In this document: positions 27,542 to 36,465 of the stretch, piece by piece | How positions within the stretch are numbered: the first letter of the stretch is position 1 | How the letters are laid out: every line of letters begins with the position of its first letter | Source: an uncultured Paracoccaceae bacterium | Lineage (GTDB): Bacteria > Pseudomonadota > Alphaproteobacteria > Rhodobacterales > Rhodobacteraceae | DNA: 48,640 nt | Assembly (NCBI GenBank): GCA_937931795.1 | Contig: CALHAP010000180.1 | Span: 1-48,640, forward strand | Reading direction: 5' to 3' | Notes under the pieces: model-generated | The model's input: the letters and a program-made list of their open reading frames with translations, nothing else | Database searches by the model: none | Told to the model about the DNA's origin: nothing | Translations under genes and position numbers: made by a program

Positions 27542-28771
27542 ATGCGCCGCGTCGTTGTCACAGGTCTGGGGATCGTCTCCCCCATCGGAAACTCGGCCGA
27601 AGAGGTCACAGCCGCGCTGAAGGCAGGCACATCCGGCGTCGTCGCCTCGCCCGAGATGGCCGAACAGGGGTTTCGCAGCCAAGTCGCGGGCACCCTGAAA
27701 ATCGAGATCACCGAGCATGTCGACAAACGCCGCCTGCGTTTCATGGGCCCCGGTGCCGCCTATGCGCATATCGCGATGGAGCAGGCGATTGCCGACGCAG
27801 GTCTGACCGAAGCCGACGTGATCAACGAGCGCACAGGCTTGATCGCAGGTTCGGGCGGGCCATCGACATCCGCGATGTTCGCGGCCCACCAATCGGTGTT
27901 GAAAACCAACGCCACCAAGCGCATCGGGCCGTTTGCGGTGCCCAAAACCATGTCCTCCACAATCTCCGCCAACCTCGCGACAGCGTTCCAGATCAAGGGG
28001 ATCAACTATTCGATCACCTCGGCCTGCTCGACCTCGCTGCATTGCATCGGCAACGCGGCAGAGCAGATTATGATGGGCAAACAAGACGTGATGTTTGCAG
28101 GCGGCGGCGAAGAACTGGACTGGACGCTGTCGTGTCTCTTTGACGCGATGGGCGCGATGAGCAGCAAGTACAACGACACGCCCACCCGCGCCTCCCGCGC
28201 CTTTGACGCCGACCGCGACGGGTTCGTGATCGCAGGCGGCGGGGGCATCGTGGTGCTGGAAGACTTGGAACGCGCTCAGGCACGTGGCGCGAAAATCTAC
28301 GCGGAAATCACCGGCCTCGGCGCCACATCCGACGGCGCCGACATGGTGGCCCCCAGCGGTGAAGGCGGCGAGCGGGCGATGCGTCTGGCCTTGCAGTCGA
28401 TCCCGGACGGGCGGGCGGTCAGCTACATCAACGCACACGGCACCTCGACCCCCGTGGGCGACGTCGGCGAGGTCGAAGCCGTGCGCCGCGTATTTGGCGC
28501 GGGCACAACGCCGCCCATCAGCTCGACCAAGTCCATGACCGGCCACTCCCAAGGGGCCACGGGCGCGCAAGAAGCGATCTACTGTTTGCTGATGCTCAAC
28601 GGCGATTTCATTGCCCCCTCGATCAATGTCGAAACACTGGACCCCGCGCTCAACCCCGCCGAGATCGCCACCTCGCTGGTCGAAAACGCCGGGCTGGATA
28701 CGGTGATGACCAACAGCTTTGGGTTTGGGGGAACGAACGGGTCGATGTTGATGAGTAGGTTTGAGGGGTAG
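27542..28771 (+). CDS. fabB: 3-oxoacyl-ACP synthase I
   Basis: This 409-residue condensing enzyme elongates cis-unsaturated acyl-ACPs. The nucleophile Cys162 lies in [12 protein letters not shown], and the two catalytic histidines lie in [12 protein letters not shown] and [18 protein letters not shown] lies 5 bases before the ATG. Together with fabA it commits acyl chains to unsaturated phospholipids. It appears to have its own promoter because a terminator precedes it. Confidence 0.96.
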   Translation: MRRVVVTGLGIVSPIGNSAEEVTAALKAGTSGVVASPEMAEQGFRSQVAGTLKIEITEHVDKRRLRFMGPGAAYAHIAMEQAIADAGLTEADVINERTGLIAGSGGPSTSAMFAAHQSVLKTNATKRIGPFAVPKTMSSTISANLATAFQIKGINYSITSACSTSLHCIGNAAEQIMMGKQDVMFAGGGEELDWTLSCLFDAMGAMSSKYNDTPTRASRAFDADRDGFVIAGGGGIVVLEDLERAQARGAKIYAEITGLGATSDGADMVAPSGEGGERAMRLALQSIPDGRAVSYINAHGTSTPVGDVGEVEAVRRVFGAGTTPPISSTKSMTGHSQGATGAQEAIYCLLMLNGDFIAPSINVETLDPALNPAEIATSLVENAGLDTVMTNSFGFGGTNGSMLMSRFEG

Positions 28772-28786
28772 AGAAAGAGTCGACCA

Positions 28787-29206
28787 TTGGGATTGCTAAA
28801 AGCTACGGCCAGACTTCTTGCACTGGCAATTCCGTGTGCCTTTATTTTAGTAGGATATGCGCTTAAAGAACCACCAACAATTCCGTTAACCTCTAACGAA
28901 ATTGCTGTTGATGTAGTCTCAAATACATCGTGGACCAACGTGTGCTTCTTCGGTGGAAATAGCTCCATGACTCCCCAAAAAAACAGCGGGGGGCTCGAAG
29001 ATTGCTGGCGTGACCGGACACACAGTGAGAATAAGACTTACCTTGTTTTCTTTGATCAGAGTGAAATTTGTGAGGTCCACACGTCTCAAACGCATTTCCT
29101 CGTCCGTTTCGACGCAGATATGCGTTGTTTCTCAAGCAGCGAAACAGAAGGACTACAAATTAAGGTGTCGGGTGACGTGTTGCGGCTAAATTTCGAATAT
29201 GATTAG
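28787..29206 (+). CDS. AT-rich hypothetical membrane-anchored protein
   Basis: This 139-residue frame starts at TTG 28787 (a second TTG lies at 28793); the only internal ATGs would remove the single membrane span, LLALAIPCAFILVGYAL. After the span the chain has four cysteines (WTNVCFFGG, LEDCWRD, SEICEVH, DMRCFSS), possibly two disulfides outside the membrane. The base composition is visibly richer in A/T than fabB and fabI around it, which suggests recent acquisition. No family was recognised. Confidence 0.55.
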   Translation: MGLLKATARLLALAIPCAFILVGYALKEPPTIPLTSNEIAVDVVSNTSWTNVCFFGGNSSMTPQKNSGGLEDCWRDRTHSENKTYLVFFDQSEICEVHTSQTHFLVRFDADMRCFSSSETEGLQIKVSGDVLRLNFEYD

Positions 29207-29289
29207 TTCTCAGATTGAAACTCGTTAGCAAAACTTGACCTCACCCCCCAAACCCGCCACTCACTCCACCAATCAAACGGGGGCCACAT

Positions 29290-30078
29290 ATGACCATTTC
29301 AATGACCGGAAAACGCGGGCTTATCATGGGGGTCGCCAACGAGCGCTCGATCGCATGGGGCATCGCCAAAGCCATGTCGCAGGCGGGCGCGGAACTCGCG
29401 TTCAGCTATCAGGGCGAAGCCTTTGGCAAACGCCTAGAGCCGCTCGCAGCCTCTGTCGGATCGGACCTGATGGTCGATGTGGATGTGACGGACGAGGCCA
29501 GCATGGATGCGGCCTTTGCCGCCCTCAAAGACAAATGGGGTACGATTGATTTCGTCGTCCACGCCATCGCGTTCTCGGACAAAAACGAGCTGACGGGCCG
29601 GATTAGCGACACGTCCCGCGCGAACTTCCAGAACTCGCTGACGATATCCTGCTTCAGCTTTATCGACGTGGCCAAACGCGCGTCGCAGATGATGCCCGAC
29701 GGCGGCACCCTGCTGACGCTGACCTACCAAGGGTCCAACCGCGTCACACCGTTTTACAATGTCATGGGCGTGGCCAAGGCGGCGCTGGAAAGTGCGACGC
29801 GCTATCTGGCCAATGATCTGGGACCGCAAGGCATCCGCGTCAACGCAATCTCGCCCGGCCCGATGAAGACACTGGCAGGGGCGGCCATCGGAGGCGCGCG
29901 CAAGACGTACAAGCACACAGATGCAAATGCGCCGCTGCGCTCGAATGCGACGCTAGAGGCGGTGGGCGGCACAGCGGTCTATCTGGCGTCGGACGCGGGG
30001 GCCTGCACCACGGGCGAAATTATCCGGGTCGATGGCGGCTATCATGTGCTGGGCATGCCGCAGAGCGACAATATCTAA
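29290..30078 (+). CDS. fabI: Enoyl-ACP reductase (NADH)
   Basis: This 262-residue short-chain-dehydrogenase-type enzyme performs the last step of each fatty-acid elongation cycle. The NADH site GLIMGVANERSIAWGIA and the active-site pair Tyr156-x6-Lys163 (FYNVMGVAK) match FabI. The start ATG at 29290 is kept; an in-frame ATG at 29302 is also possible. The gene normally follows fabB directly in related genomes; here an AT-rich gene intervenes. Confidence 0.95.
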   Translation: MTISMTGKRGLIMGVANERSIAWGIAKAMSQAGAELAFSYQGEAFGKRLEPLAASVGSDLMVDVDVTDEASMDAAFAALKDKWGTIDFVVHAIAFSDKNELTGRISDTSRANFQNSLTISCFSFIDVAKRASQMMPDGGTLLTLTYQGSNRVTPFYNVMGVAKAALESATRYLANDLGPQGIRVNAISPGPMKTLAGAAIGGARKTYKHTDANAPLRSNATLEAVGGTAVYLASDAGACTTGEIIRVDGGYHVLGMPQSDNI

Positions 30079-30135
30079 AATGGGCTTGGCCGGGGGCCAT
30101 AGATCACACCACGGCCTCGTATCAAATACCCTGCC

Positions 30136-30660
30136 TTAAATACCCTCAGCGCAGGCTTCGAGCAAATCGCCGATATAATCCGGGTCGATCTTGACGCCCG
30201 AGGCGAGCAGCGATGCCAAGAAACGGAGCATCATCACGGATTCGTCCGCCGTTACCGGGTCTTTGGTCAAAATATCGACCTCAAGCCTGCCCATCGCACG
30301 GCGCAGATCCTTGATCCGCACGTCAAGTGCCGCCAATTCCTCGGCCGCGCCCAATACCAAAACGGGCGGCTTCCCTTGGTCACGCGCCATCTTGCGCGCC
30401 CAAGCGGGGCCTTCGTTCAATTTGGGATACAGCCCGTCATCAATGGCCTGCACATCAGTGGGCGCAAGCGCTGTTTCTTTCAAACGCAGCGCTTCCATCA
30501 GGGTCGTCTGGCGTCGAGACAATTCACGGACCCGCTGCGCAAACCCTTGGTGTTGCTGCATATCAGCAGCCCAAGTTTCATCGACGCGTGGTCCGGTGGC
30601 CGCCACAACGGGGGCCGGGGAGATACGGTGGCTTTCCTTAATATCGAACAGCGCACTCAT
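30136..30660 (-). CDS. Hypothetical protein, mostly helical
   Basis: This 174-residue soluble protein starts at ATG 30660; a longer in-frame start at 30678 is less likely because it overlaps the promoter region. It is rich in Glu, Arg, Leu and Ala, with heptad-like stretches (RVRELSRRQTTLMEALRLKE, and LAALDVRIKDLRRAMGRLEV) that could form coiled coils. There is no signal peptide. It converges on fabI. No family was recognised. Confidence 0.6.
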   Translation of the reverse strand: MSALFDIKESHRISPAPVVAATGPRVDETWAADMQQHQGFAQRVRELSRRQTTLMEALRLKETALAPTDVQAIDDGLYPKLNEGPAWARKMARDQGKPPVLVLGAAEELAALDVRIKDLRRAMGRLEVDILTKDPVTADESVMMLRFLASLLASGVKIDPDYIGDLLEACAEGI

Positions 30661-31057
30661 GGCTTTTCTCACTCTCAATGTTCATCGCGGCGAAATGGCT
30701 GCGATATGGAAACAATTGACTGTGAAATGTCCAAAATTTTGAACGAATTGTGACGCTCGCGCCTTACTCAATAAAATATGCTTAACAAATGAGGGGTTTA
30801 GCCGAAGATCCTTCACCACCACGCTGACCACAACACGTAAGAAGCCCTTATTTCATGGCCTTTCAGCCGCACCGCTGGTCCGGCAAATTCTTTGGCATAA
30901 AAATGACACTGTTACAAAAAATTTACAAAAAAGCCGGGCAATACGCGCCATCACCCGTCTCGCACTTTCAAATTCTTGTTCTTTTTGAGACGGATAGTCT
31001 CTATTTTGATGCCACATTGGAAACGATGGGCGATCAATGTGACCGCCCCCACAGGCC
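30661..31057. other. Intergenic region, 397 bases, no gene seen
   Basis: This A/T-rich stretch lies upstream of the hypothetical gene at 30136 and downstream of the FKBP gene. It has a perfect 10-base palindrome CAAAATTTTG at 30732-30741, about 70 bases before the hypothetical start, which could be an operator. Short open frames here lack ribosome sites and recognisable content. No RNA gene or terminator was recognised. Confidence 0.5.
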
Positions 31058-31486
31058 TCAATCAATACGCACAATCGTGAAATCAAAGCGCAGGTCTTTG
31101 CCCGCCAGCGGATGATTGGCATCCAGCACGACCGTTTCCTCGCCAATCGTCACCACCTGCATGAGCAAAACCTGTCCGTCCTTGGTCTGCATTTGCACCT
31201 GCCCGCCTTCCGTCAACGGCACGGTATCTGGGAAAAAGCTGCGAGGCACATCTTGGCGTCCCCCTTCGCGCACCGGGCCATACGCCTGATCGCTGGGGAT
31301 ATCGACGACCTTTTGGTCGCCTTGCGCCATCCCCATCAGCGCCGCGTCAAGACCCGCAATCACATGGCCCACGCCCACAGTAAACTCCAACGGATCGCGC
31401 CCCTCAGAGCTGTCGAACACCGTCCCGTCGGTCAGCGTGCCGGTGTAGTGGATGGCGACGGTGTCGCCCTGTTTGATCGCGGTCAT
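31058..31486 (-). CDS. FKBP-type peptidyl-prolyl isomerase, SlyD-like
   Basis: This 142-residue protein should speed cis-trans isomerisation of prolyl bonds and act as a chaperone. The FKBP core is split by an insert-in-flap domain as in SlyD: VAIHYTGTLTDGTVFDSSEG and PLEFTVGVGHVIAGLDAALM at the N terminus, then the flap domain and NHPLAGKDLRFDFTIV at the end. There is no metal-binding histidine-rich tail as in E. coli SlyD. It is divergent from the haloacid dehalogenase gene. Confidence 0.92.
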   Translation of the reverse strand: MTAIKQGDTVAIHYTGTLTDGTVFDSSEGRDPLEFTVGVGHVIAGLDAALMGMAQGDQKVVDIPSDQAYGPVREGGRQDVPRSFFPDTVPLTEGGQVQMQTKDGQVLLMQVVTIGEETVVLDANHPLAGKDLRFDFTIVRID

Positions 31487-31619
31487 GGTGTCATCCCTTT
31501 GGTTTCACGCTGCTTAACAGCCCCGCCAGCCCGCGCCAAATAATATCAGACACAGGGTCCAGTTTTCGCTTTCTTTCACCCGAGGCTCTCGGCACTCTGA
31601 CCGTTGAAGGAGACAGCAG

Positions 31620-32297
31620 ATGCCAATCACCACTGCCATTTTCGACGCCTACGGCACGCTGTTTGACGTCAATGCCGCCGCGAGAATGGCCGCCTCCGAA
31701 CCCGCGCATGCTGCCCTCGCCGATCATTGGCCCCAAATCGCGCGCGACTGGCGGCTGAAACAATTGCAATACACATGGCTGCGCGCTGTCGCAGATCAGC
31801 ATTGTGATTTCTGGCAGGTCACCTGCGATGGTCTCGATTGGGCGCTAGAGGCCGCAGGTCTGCAAGACGACGCCACCCGCGCCCGCCTGTTGGCCCTCTA
31901 CCGTGAGCTGGCCGCCTACCCTGAAGTCGCCACGATGCTGAGCACCCTCAAATCACGCGGGTTGAACACCGGCATCCTGTCAAACGGCTCGCCGCATATG
32001 CTCACCTCAGCCGTCAACTCGGCGGGCCTCACCGACAGTCTCGACGCGGTTCTGTCGGTCGAAGATGTCGGCGTCTTCAAACCCCACGCCCGCGTCTACG
32101 ACATGGTAGGCGCACGCTTCGGCTGCGCCAAGGGTGAGGTGCTATTCGTGTCCTCCAACGGTTGGGACGCCGCAGGGGCTGCGGGCTACGGGTTCCAAAC
32201 GGCGTGGGTCAACCGCGCGGACGAACCAGTTGATCGCCTCCACGCGGCCCCGCACCACATCTTACCCGATCTCATCACAATACCAGATTTGTGCTAG
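31620..32297 (+). CDS. L-2-haloacid dehalogenase (HAD type II)
   Basis: This 225-residue enzyme would hydrolyse L-2-haloalkanoic acids to D-2-hydroxy acids. Nucleophile Asp9 lies in IFDAYGTLFDV; further motifs are SNGSPHML, VFKPHARVYDM with the catalytic Lys, and SSNGWDAAGAAGYGF, the last being specific to type II dehalogenases. AAGGAGA precedes the ATG. The next gene starts inside its last codons, so it heads a four-gene run ending at pcaD. Marine bacteria meet halogenated acids, but other phosphatase-like substrates are possible. Confidence 0.88.
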   Translation: MPITTAIFDAYGTLFDVNAAARMAASEPAHAALADHWPQIARDWRLKQLQYTWLRAVADQHCDFWQVTCDGLDWALEAAGLQDDATRARLLALYRELAAYPEVATMLSTLKSRGLNTGILSNGSPHMLTSAVNSAGLTDSLDAVLSVEDVGVFKPHARVYDMVGARFGCAKGEVLFVSSNGWDAAGAAGYGFQTAWVNRADEPVDRLHAAPHHILPDLITIPDLC

Positions 32298-33127
32298 TGC
32301 CTGATTTTATCACAACAGACGGCACCCGCTTGCACTATTCCGATCTTGGCGATGGCCCAGTTACGCTTTGCCTCGCAGGCTTGACCCGCAATAGTGCAGA
32401 TTTCCAACATGCCCTCCTGCATTTGTCAGGTCGCATCCTTTGCATGGATTACCGGGGGCGGGGCCAATCCGACTGGGCCGATCCTGCCACCTACACGATC
32501 CCGCAAGAGGCCCATGACGCGTTGGCCCTACTTGATCACCTTAACATCCCACGCACCAGCATCTTGGGCACATCACGTGGCGGCCTCATCGCGATGGTGA
32601 TCGCCGCCACTGCCAAGGACCGGCTGACGGGCGTGGCCCTCAACGACATCGGCCCCGAGCTGGGACAGGCGGGCCTCGACGTAATCCGCGACTACATCGG
32701 TATCCCGCCACCGTTTCGCACTTATGCCGAGGCAGCCGAGGCGCGGGCCAAAACGTGGGTGCAGTTCCGAGACGTGCCCATGTCGCGCTGGTTGGCCGAG
32801 GTCGAAGCGCACTACGCCGAGACCCCCGACGGCCTCACCCTGCGCTACGACCCCGCCTTACGCGATGCTGTGCTGGCAGCAGGCGAGGCACCCCTGCCCG
32901 ATATGTGGCCACTGTTTGATGCGCTGGATGGTCTGCCGCTGGCGGTGATCCGAGGCGCAAACTCTGACCTTCTAACGCTTGAGACCACGCAACAGATGCA
33001 AACCCGTCGCCCCGACATGCGGCTGGCGATTGTACCAGATCGGGGGCATGTGCCGTTCTTGGACGAGCCAGAGGCCCTCGCCGTGTTGCGGGACTGGCAA
33101 GCCGACATTGCAAAGGACACGTTATGA
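32291..33127 (+). CDS. Alpha/beta-fold hydrolase
   Basis: This 278-residue protein has nucleophile Ser95 in ILGTSRGGLI, an oxyanion-side LAGLTRNSADF loop, MDYRGRGQSDW and the C-terminal His in PDRGHVPFLDEPEAL. The start is GTG 32291 or GTG 32297; the second overlaps the dehalogenase stop by one base. The substrate class (ester, lactone, epoxide) cannot be set from sequence. It overlaps the next gene by ATGA. Confidence 0.87.
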   Translation: MLVPDFITTDGTRLHYSDLGDGPVTLCLAGLTRNSADFQHALLHLSGRILCMDYRGRGQSDWADPATYTIPQEAHDALALLDHLNIPRTSILGTSRGGLIAMVIAATAKDRLTGVALNDIGPELGQAGLDVIRDYIGIPPPFRTYAEAAEARAKTWVQFRDVPMSRWLAEVEAHYAETPDGLTLRYDPALRDAVLAAGEAPLPDMWPLFDALDGLPLAVIRGANSDLLTLETTQQMQTRRPDMRLAIVPDRGHVPFLDEPEALAVLRDWQADIAKDTL

Positions 33128-34092
33128 TCGACGACATCCGCGCCGCCGCCAAACGCATCGCAGGCCATGTGGTTCGCACGCCGCTGCTAGAATCTGACGC
33201 GCTCAACGCCGCCGCAGGTCGCCGCGTCTTGGTCAAAGCGGAATGCCTTCAAAAGACCGGCTCGTTCAAAGCACGCGGCGGGTGGTCCGCCGTCTCGAAC
33301 CTCACAGACGACCAGCTCGCCAAGGGCGTCATCGCCTTTTCCTCGGGCAACCACGCCCAAGGGGTCGCCCGCGCCGCCCGCGCCCATGAGTGCCCCGCCG
33401 TGATCCTGATGCCCCGCGACGCGCCACAGGCCAAGATCGACGGCACCCGCGCGCTGGGGGCCGAGGTGATCCTGTTCGACCGCGCCAATGACGACCGCGA
33501 CGCATTGGGGGCCAAGCTAGCGTCTGATCGCGGTCTGACCCTGATCAAACCCTTCGACAACCTCGACGTGATCGCGGGCCAAGGCACCGTGGGCCTAGAG
33601 ATCGCCGCCCAAGCCGCTGAGTTGGGCGTGACCGAGGGCCAAGTCCTCGTCTGCTGCGGTGGCGGTGGGCTGACATCCGGCGTGGCCCTCGCCCTAGAGG
33701 CCGACGCCCCTGCCATGCGGGTCCATCCCGTCGAGCCTGCGGGGTTCGACGATGTCACCCGCTCGCTCGCCCACGGCACGCACCAACGCAATGCCGCGCT
33801 CGCAGGCTCGATCTGCGACGCGATTGTCACGCCCACGCCCGGCGACCTGACCTTTCCACATCTCAAACGCCTCTGCGGGCCGGGCATCGTGGTCACCGAC
33901 GCCGAGGCGCAGCAGGCCATGGCCGCCGCCTTCACCCACCTCTCGCTCGTCACTGAGCCGGGGGGCGCCGTGGCACTCGCGGCCGCCCTTTTCCATCCGA
34001 ATGACCTGACCCACGACACAATCATCGTCACGATCTCGGGCGGGAACGTCGATGCCAGTCTCTTTGCCGAGACAATCACCGCCTATGTCTGA
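33124..34092 (+). CDS. Threonine/serine dehydratase, PLP-dependent
   Basis: This 322-residue fold-type II enzyme deaminates threonine or serine to 2-oxoacids. The PLP lysine is Lys49 in GSFKARGGW; the substrate loop is SSGNHAQGVA and the phosphate loop CCGGGGLTSG. It lacks the C-terminal ACT-like domain of biosynthetic IlvA, so a catabolic, unregulated form is expected; serine racemase or hydroxyaspartate dehydratase activity is possible. It is coupled to both neighbours by overlaps. Confidence 0.88.
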   Translation: MIDDIRAAAKRIAGHVVRTPLLESDALNAAAGRRVLVKAECLQKTGSFKARGGWSAVSNLTDDQLAKGVIAFSSGNHAQGVARAARAHECPAVILMPRDAPQAKIDGTRALGAEVILFDRANDDRDALGAKLASDRGLTLIKPFDNLDVIAGQGTVGLEIAAQAAELGVTEGQVLVCCGGGGLTSGVALALEADAPAMRVHPVEPAGFDDVTRSLAHGTHQRNAALAGSICDAIVTPTPGDLTFPHLKRLCGPGIVVTDAEAQQAMAAAFTHLSLVTEPGGAVALAAALFHPNDLTHDTIIVTISGGNVDASLFAETITAYV

Positions 34093-34882
34093 GGTCCGCC
34101 GCGTCACATCGGGCGGCGTCAGCCTGCACACCAAGGTTGAGGGACAGGTAGACGGCCCCTGCATCGTCTTCGCCAATTCGCTCGGCACAACGCTCGAGAT
34201 CTGGGACAACGTCCTGTCCCACCTGCCCCCCGGCCTGCGGATCATCCGCTACGACAAACGCGGCCATGGGCGCTCGGATGTGCCAGACGCGCCCTACACG
34301 ATGGGCCAGCTGATCAGCGACGCCGAAGCGGTCTGCGACGCACACAACGTCCGGGACGCGGTCTTCGTCGGCCTGTCGGTCGGCGGCATGATCGCCCAAG
34401 GCCTCGCGATCAAGCGCCTCGATCTGGTGCGCGCCATGGTCCTGTCGAACACAGCCGCCAAGATCGGCACGCCCGCGCTCTGGTCCGACCGGATCGCCGC
34501 GATCGAGCGGGACGGTTTGGAGGCGCACGGCGACGCGATCATGGACCGCTGGTTCGGCCCCGATTTCCGCAATTGCGCGGGCGTTACCCGCTGGCGCAAC
34601 ATGCTGACCACCACGCCACTGGCCGGCTATCTGGGCACCTGTGCAGCCATCGCGGGCACCGATTTCTACACACCCACGTCTGGCTTGCGCCTGCCGACAC
34701 TGGGAATAGCCGGCACTAATGACCAAGCGACCCCGCCCGATCTGGTTCGCGAAACGACGGATCTGATACCGGGCAGCGCGTTCGCGCTATTGCGCCGCGC
34801 AGGCCACCTGCCGTGCGTCGAGCAGCCAGAGGTCTACGCGGGGCTGTTGGGAGATTTTCTGATGAAAGTGGGGCATATGTGA
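34085..34882 (+). CDS. pcaD: 3-oxoadipate enol-lactonase
   Basis: This 265-residue alpha/beta hydrolase opens 3-oxoadipate enol-lactone in the protocatechuate branch of the beta-ketoadipate pathway. Ser98 lies in FVGLSVGGMIAQ; YDKRGHGRSD and the final AGHLPCVEQPE carry the usual PcaD features. The ATG at 34085 overlaps the dehydratase end by 8 bases. In related genomes pcaC, pcaH, pcaG and pcaB follow; here only a truncated pcaB is found, about 900 bases on, so the enzyme may lack its pathway locally. Confidence 0.85.
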   Translation: MSEVRRVTSGGVSLHTKVEGQVDGPCIVFANSLGTTLEIWDNVLSHLPPGLRIIRYDKRGHGRSDVPDAPYTMGQLISDAEAVCDAHNVRDAVFVGLSVGGMIAQGLAIKRLDLVRAMVLSNTAAKIGTPALWSDRIAAIERDGLEAHGDAIMDRWFGPDFRNCAGVTRWRNMLTTTPLAGYLGTCAAIAGTDFYTPTSGLRLPTLGIAGTNDQATPPDLVRETTDLIPGSAFALLRRAGHLPCVEQPEVYAGLLGDFLMKVGHM

Positions 34883-35070
34883 AGGAAGAGGGCGGCGACC
34901 GCCCGTCGATCACCGCGCACAATTGAGCAGATTTACCGGATTTTCTGTCTCCTATCGCCGAGCCGCGACACGCATTATCGACACAAACGCCAAGCATTTC
35001 TGACCCAGACCGGACCTTGGGACCAGTCTGGGTCAAGGGCGGTAGGGCGGACAAAGTGACGTTCTAGAAC

Positions 35071-35463
35071 TCAGCTCGCAAAGTACGCTATTGCCACTCC
35101 AACCAAAACAACCCTGATCGCTATGCTGAATGTCGAATAGCCCAATCGCACCCGTTGTTCTGACATCGGGATATTCATGTGAACCGTTGGACGTGACCAT
35201 GGATTGAAGCCAAATTGATAGCTTTCTGTTTTTGTGATTAGTTGCAGCACCTCAGCAGGAATGAACCATTGCTTAGTCTTAAACAGCGTTGCTGAGTCAA
35301 TCTCGTCGAAAGGCACAACCCAAGAACCACAGGATATTTTGTCCTCATAAACTTTAAAGGATTCCCTCTTAGAGCCTATCCATTTTGCAGAATATTCAGG
35401 AGTGCTATCGACACCTTTGATGGCCTTGCAGAAACAGCTATACTTAAGTTTGGATGATGCCAT
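35071..35463 (-). CDS. AT-rich hypothetical protein with C-terminal membrane anchor
   Basis: This 130-residue protein starts at ATG 35463 behind GAGGA. It has a soluble N-terminal part with alternating strands (WVVPFDEIDSATLFKTKQWF, then SYQFGFNPW), like a bacterial PH-type barrel, and a single C-terminal span (FSIAIRVVLVGVAIAYFA). Base composition is visibly more A/T-rich than pcaD, and the gene sits where pcaC-pcaH-pcaG would be expected, which points to acquisition. The PH-like reading is tentative. Confidence 0.6.
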   Translation of the reverse strand: MASSKLKYSCFCKAIKGVDSTPEYSAKWIGSKRESFKVYEDKISCGSWVVPFDEIDSATLFKTKQWFIPAEVLQLITKTESYQFGFNPWSRPTVHMNIPMSEQRVRLGYSTFSIAIRVVLVGVAIAYFAS

Positions 35464-35767
35464 TCTTGATCGTCCTCGTTGACAACTGCGTCCATGAAGC
35501 AAGGATATAGCTCTGCCAGACGTTTACCATGATGAGAGGAATGTGAGGAAAATGGGGCGGCTTTTCAACTCGTTTAGATGCCACAGTTCGGGGTAACTAA
35601 GGGCTCATTTTCCTCTTTCGCTGCAATCTGCATGAAAGGCAGCTTTATTGATTTTCAAAAATTGGCCACGTTATGTCACGGACAAGGTCAAGCACATCTG
35701 ACGTTTGACACCGACCCTGAGCAACCACCGCTTGCACCCCTCACCCCGCTCTGACATCCCTGCCCCC
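35464..35767. other. Intergenic region, 304 bases, carrying the left direct repeat
   Basis: This stretch lies between the divergent AT-rich gene and the pcaB remnant. No gene is seen. It contains TTCGCTGCAATCTGCATGAA near 35617, with a near-copy in the right-hand intergenic region near 48407, and the longer direct repeat listed separately at 35665. Confidence 0.6.
35665..35718. repeat. Left copy of island-flanking direct repeat
   Basis: The 54 bases from GCCACG to CCGACCCT match 48582-48634 at about 47 positions with one single-base gap. The core AAGGTCAAGCACATC and the block GACGTTTGAC are exact. It lies 50 bases before the pcaB remnant start. The copies are in the same orientation, bracketing the sugar island. 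Confidence 0.75.
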
Positions 35768-35979
35768 ATGACCGCCACACCCTTTGACAGCCCGTTGTAC
35801 CGCGATCTCTTCACTGACCGAGAGACCGCCACGTTGTTCACCGACACCGCCGAGCTGCGGGCGATGTTGCTCACGTGGGGGGCCTTGGCTTTGGCGCAGG
35901 CCAAACACGGATTGATCCCCGAGACCGCCGCCCACGCGATCCAGCGCGCGGCGATGGAAATCCAAATTGACCCTGCTGT
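35768..35979 (+). pseudogene. pcaB: pcaB remnant (3-carboxy-cis,cis-muconate cycloisomerase N terminus)
   Basis: From ATG 35768 the first 70 or so residues match PcaB (PFDSPLYRDLFTDRETATLF, then LIPETAAHAIQRAAMEIQID). The homology stops near 35979, where the sequence becomes the reverse complement of an IS5-type transposase gene; the open frame runs on to 36076 with unrelated residues. A full enzyme has roughly 350-450 residues with a fumarase-type active site, all missing here, so the gene is inactive. Confidence 0.85.
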
Positions 35980-36241
35980 CATTCAGAGCGTTCATAATGT
36001 CCGCCCACAGGCCTGCCAGGGTCCAACATCGAAACTGACGGTAAGCGCTGGACCAATTGCCAAATTCACCAGGTAAGTCGCGCCATGGCGACCCGGTCCG
36101 GGTAATCCAGAAAACACCATCTAAAATAAGTTGATGGATGGACGGTTTGCGCCCATTAAGGGTGCGGAACACAAGAAAAAGGCATCCAAAAATCGCCCAC
36201 CCCTCGCCAGACATAAGGTCTTGGACCAAGTGGTTCGCCAT
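35977..36241 (-). mobile_element. Truncated IS5-family transposase (N-terminal part)
   Basis: From 36241 on the minus strand the first 90 or so residues match the DUF4096-type N terminus of IS5-family transposases (RTLNGRKPSIHQLILDGVFW, ITRTGSPWRDLPGEFGNWSS, AYRQFRCWTLAGLWADIM). The match ends at the junction with pcaB, and the DDE catalytic domain is absent. Only the 5' part of the element remains, so it cannot move by itself. The terminal inverted repeat on the right side was not identified. Confidence 0.8.
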
Positions 36242-36465
36242 ATCAGATACCAGCTTAAATCACGCCTCCGCCACTTTGGGGATACCCTTGCTCCACACGG
36301 CCTAATCGCCTCTCACCCCCCGATCTGGGCTTGGTGCGTTTGATACATAAGGCCGGGAAAAAGGAAACTTTGCTCCACTGTTGTTGACGACTGCCTTTAC
36401 GAATACTCTTTTGCCAACGAAACGAGGGCCCGTTCCGGCATAAAACCTGTCCGTAGATACCGAGG
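36242..36465. other. Intergenic region between IS fragment and sugar island, no gene seen
   Basis: These 224 bases probably include the outer end of the IS fragment and the downstream side of the aldolase gene. Open frames here have no recognisable content, and no terminator hairpin with a T-run was found. Confidence 0.4.

Noticed and set aside
27536-28570. 344-residue open frame antisense to fabB
   Set aside because: It is the mirror of a highly GC-rich real gene; there is no ribosome site and no recognisable content.
30855-31115. 86-residue frame in the A/T-rich gap
   Set aside because: It has no ribosome site, overlaps the end of the FKBP gene on the other strand and shows no family features.
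34890-34904. Hairpin GGGCGG-CGA-CCGCCC as the pcaD terminator
   Set aside because: The stem is only six pairs with a three-base loop and no T-run follows, so it is not convincing.
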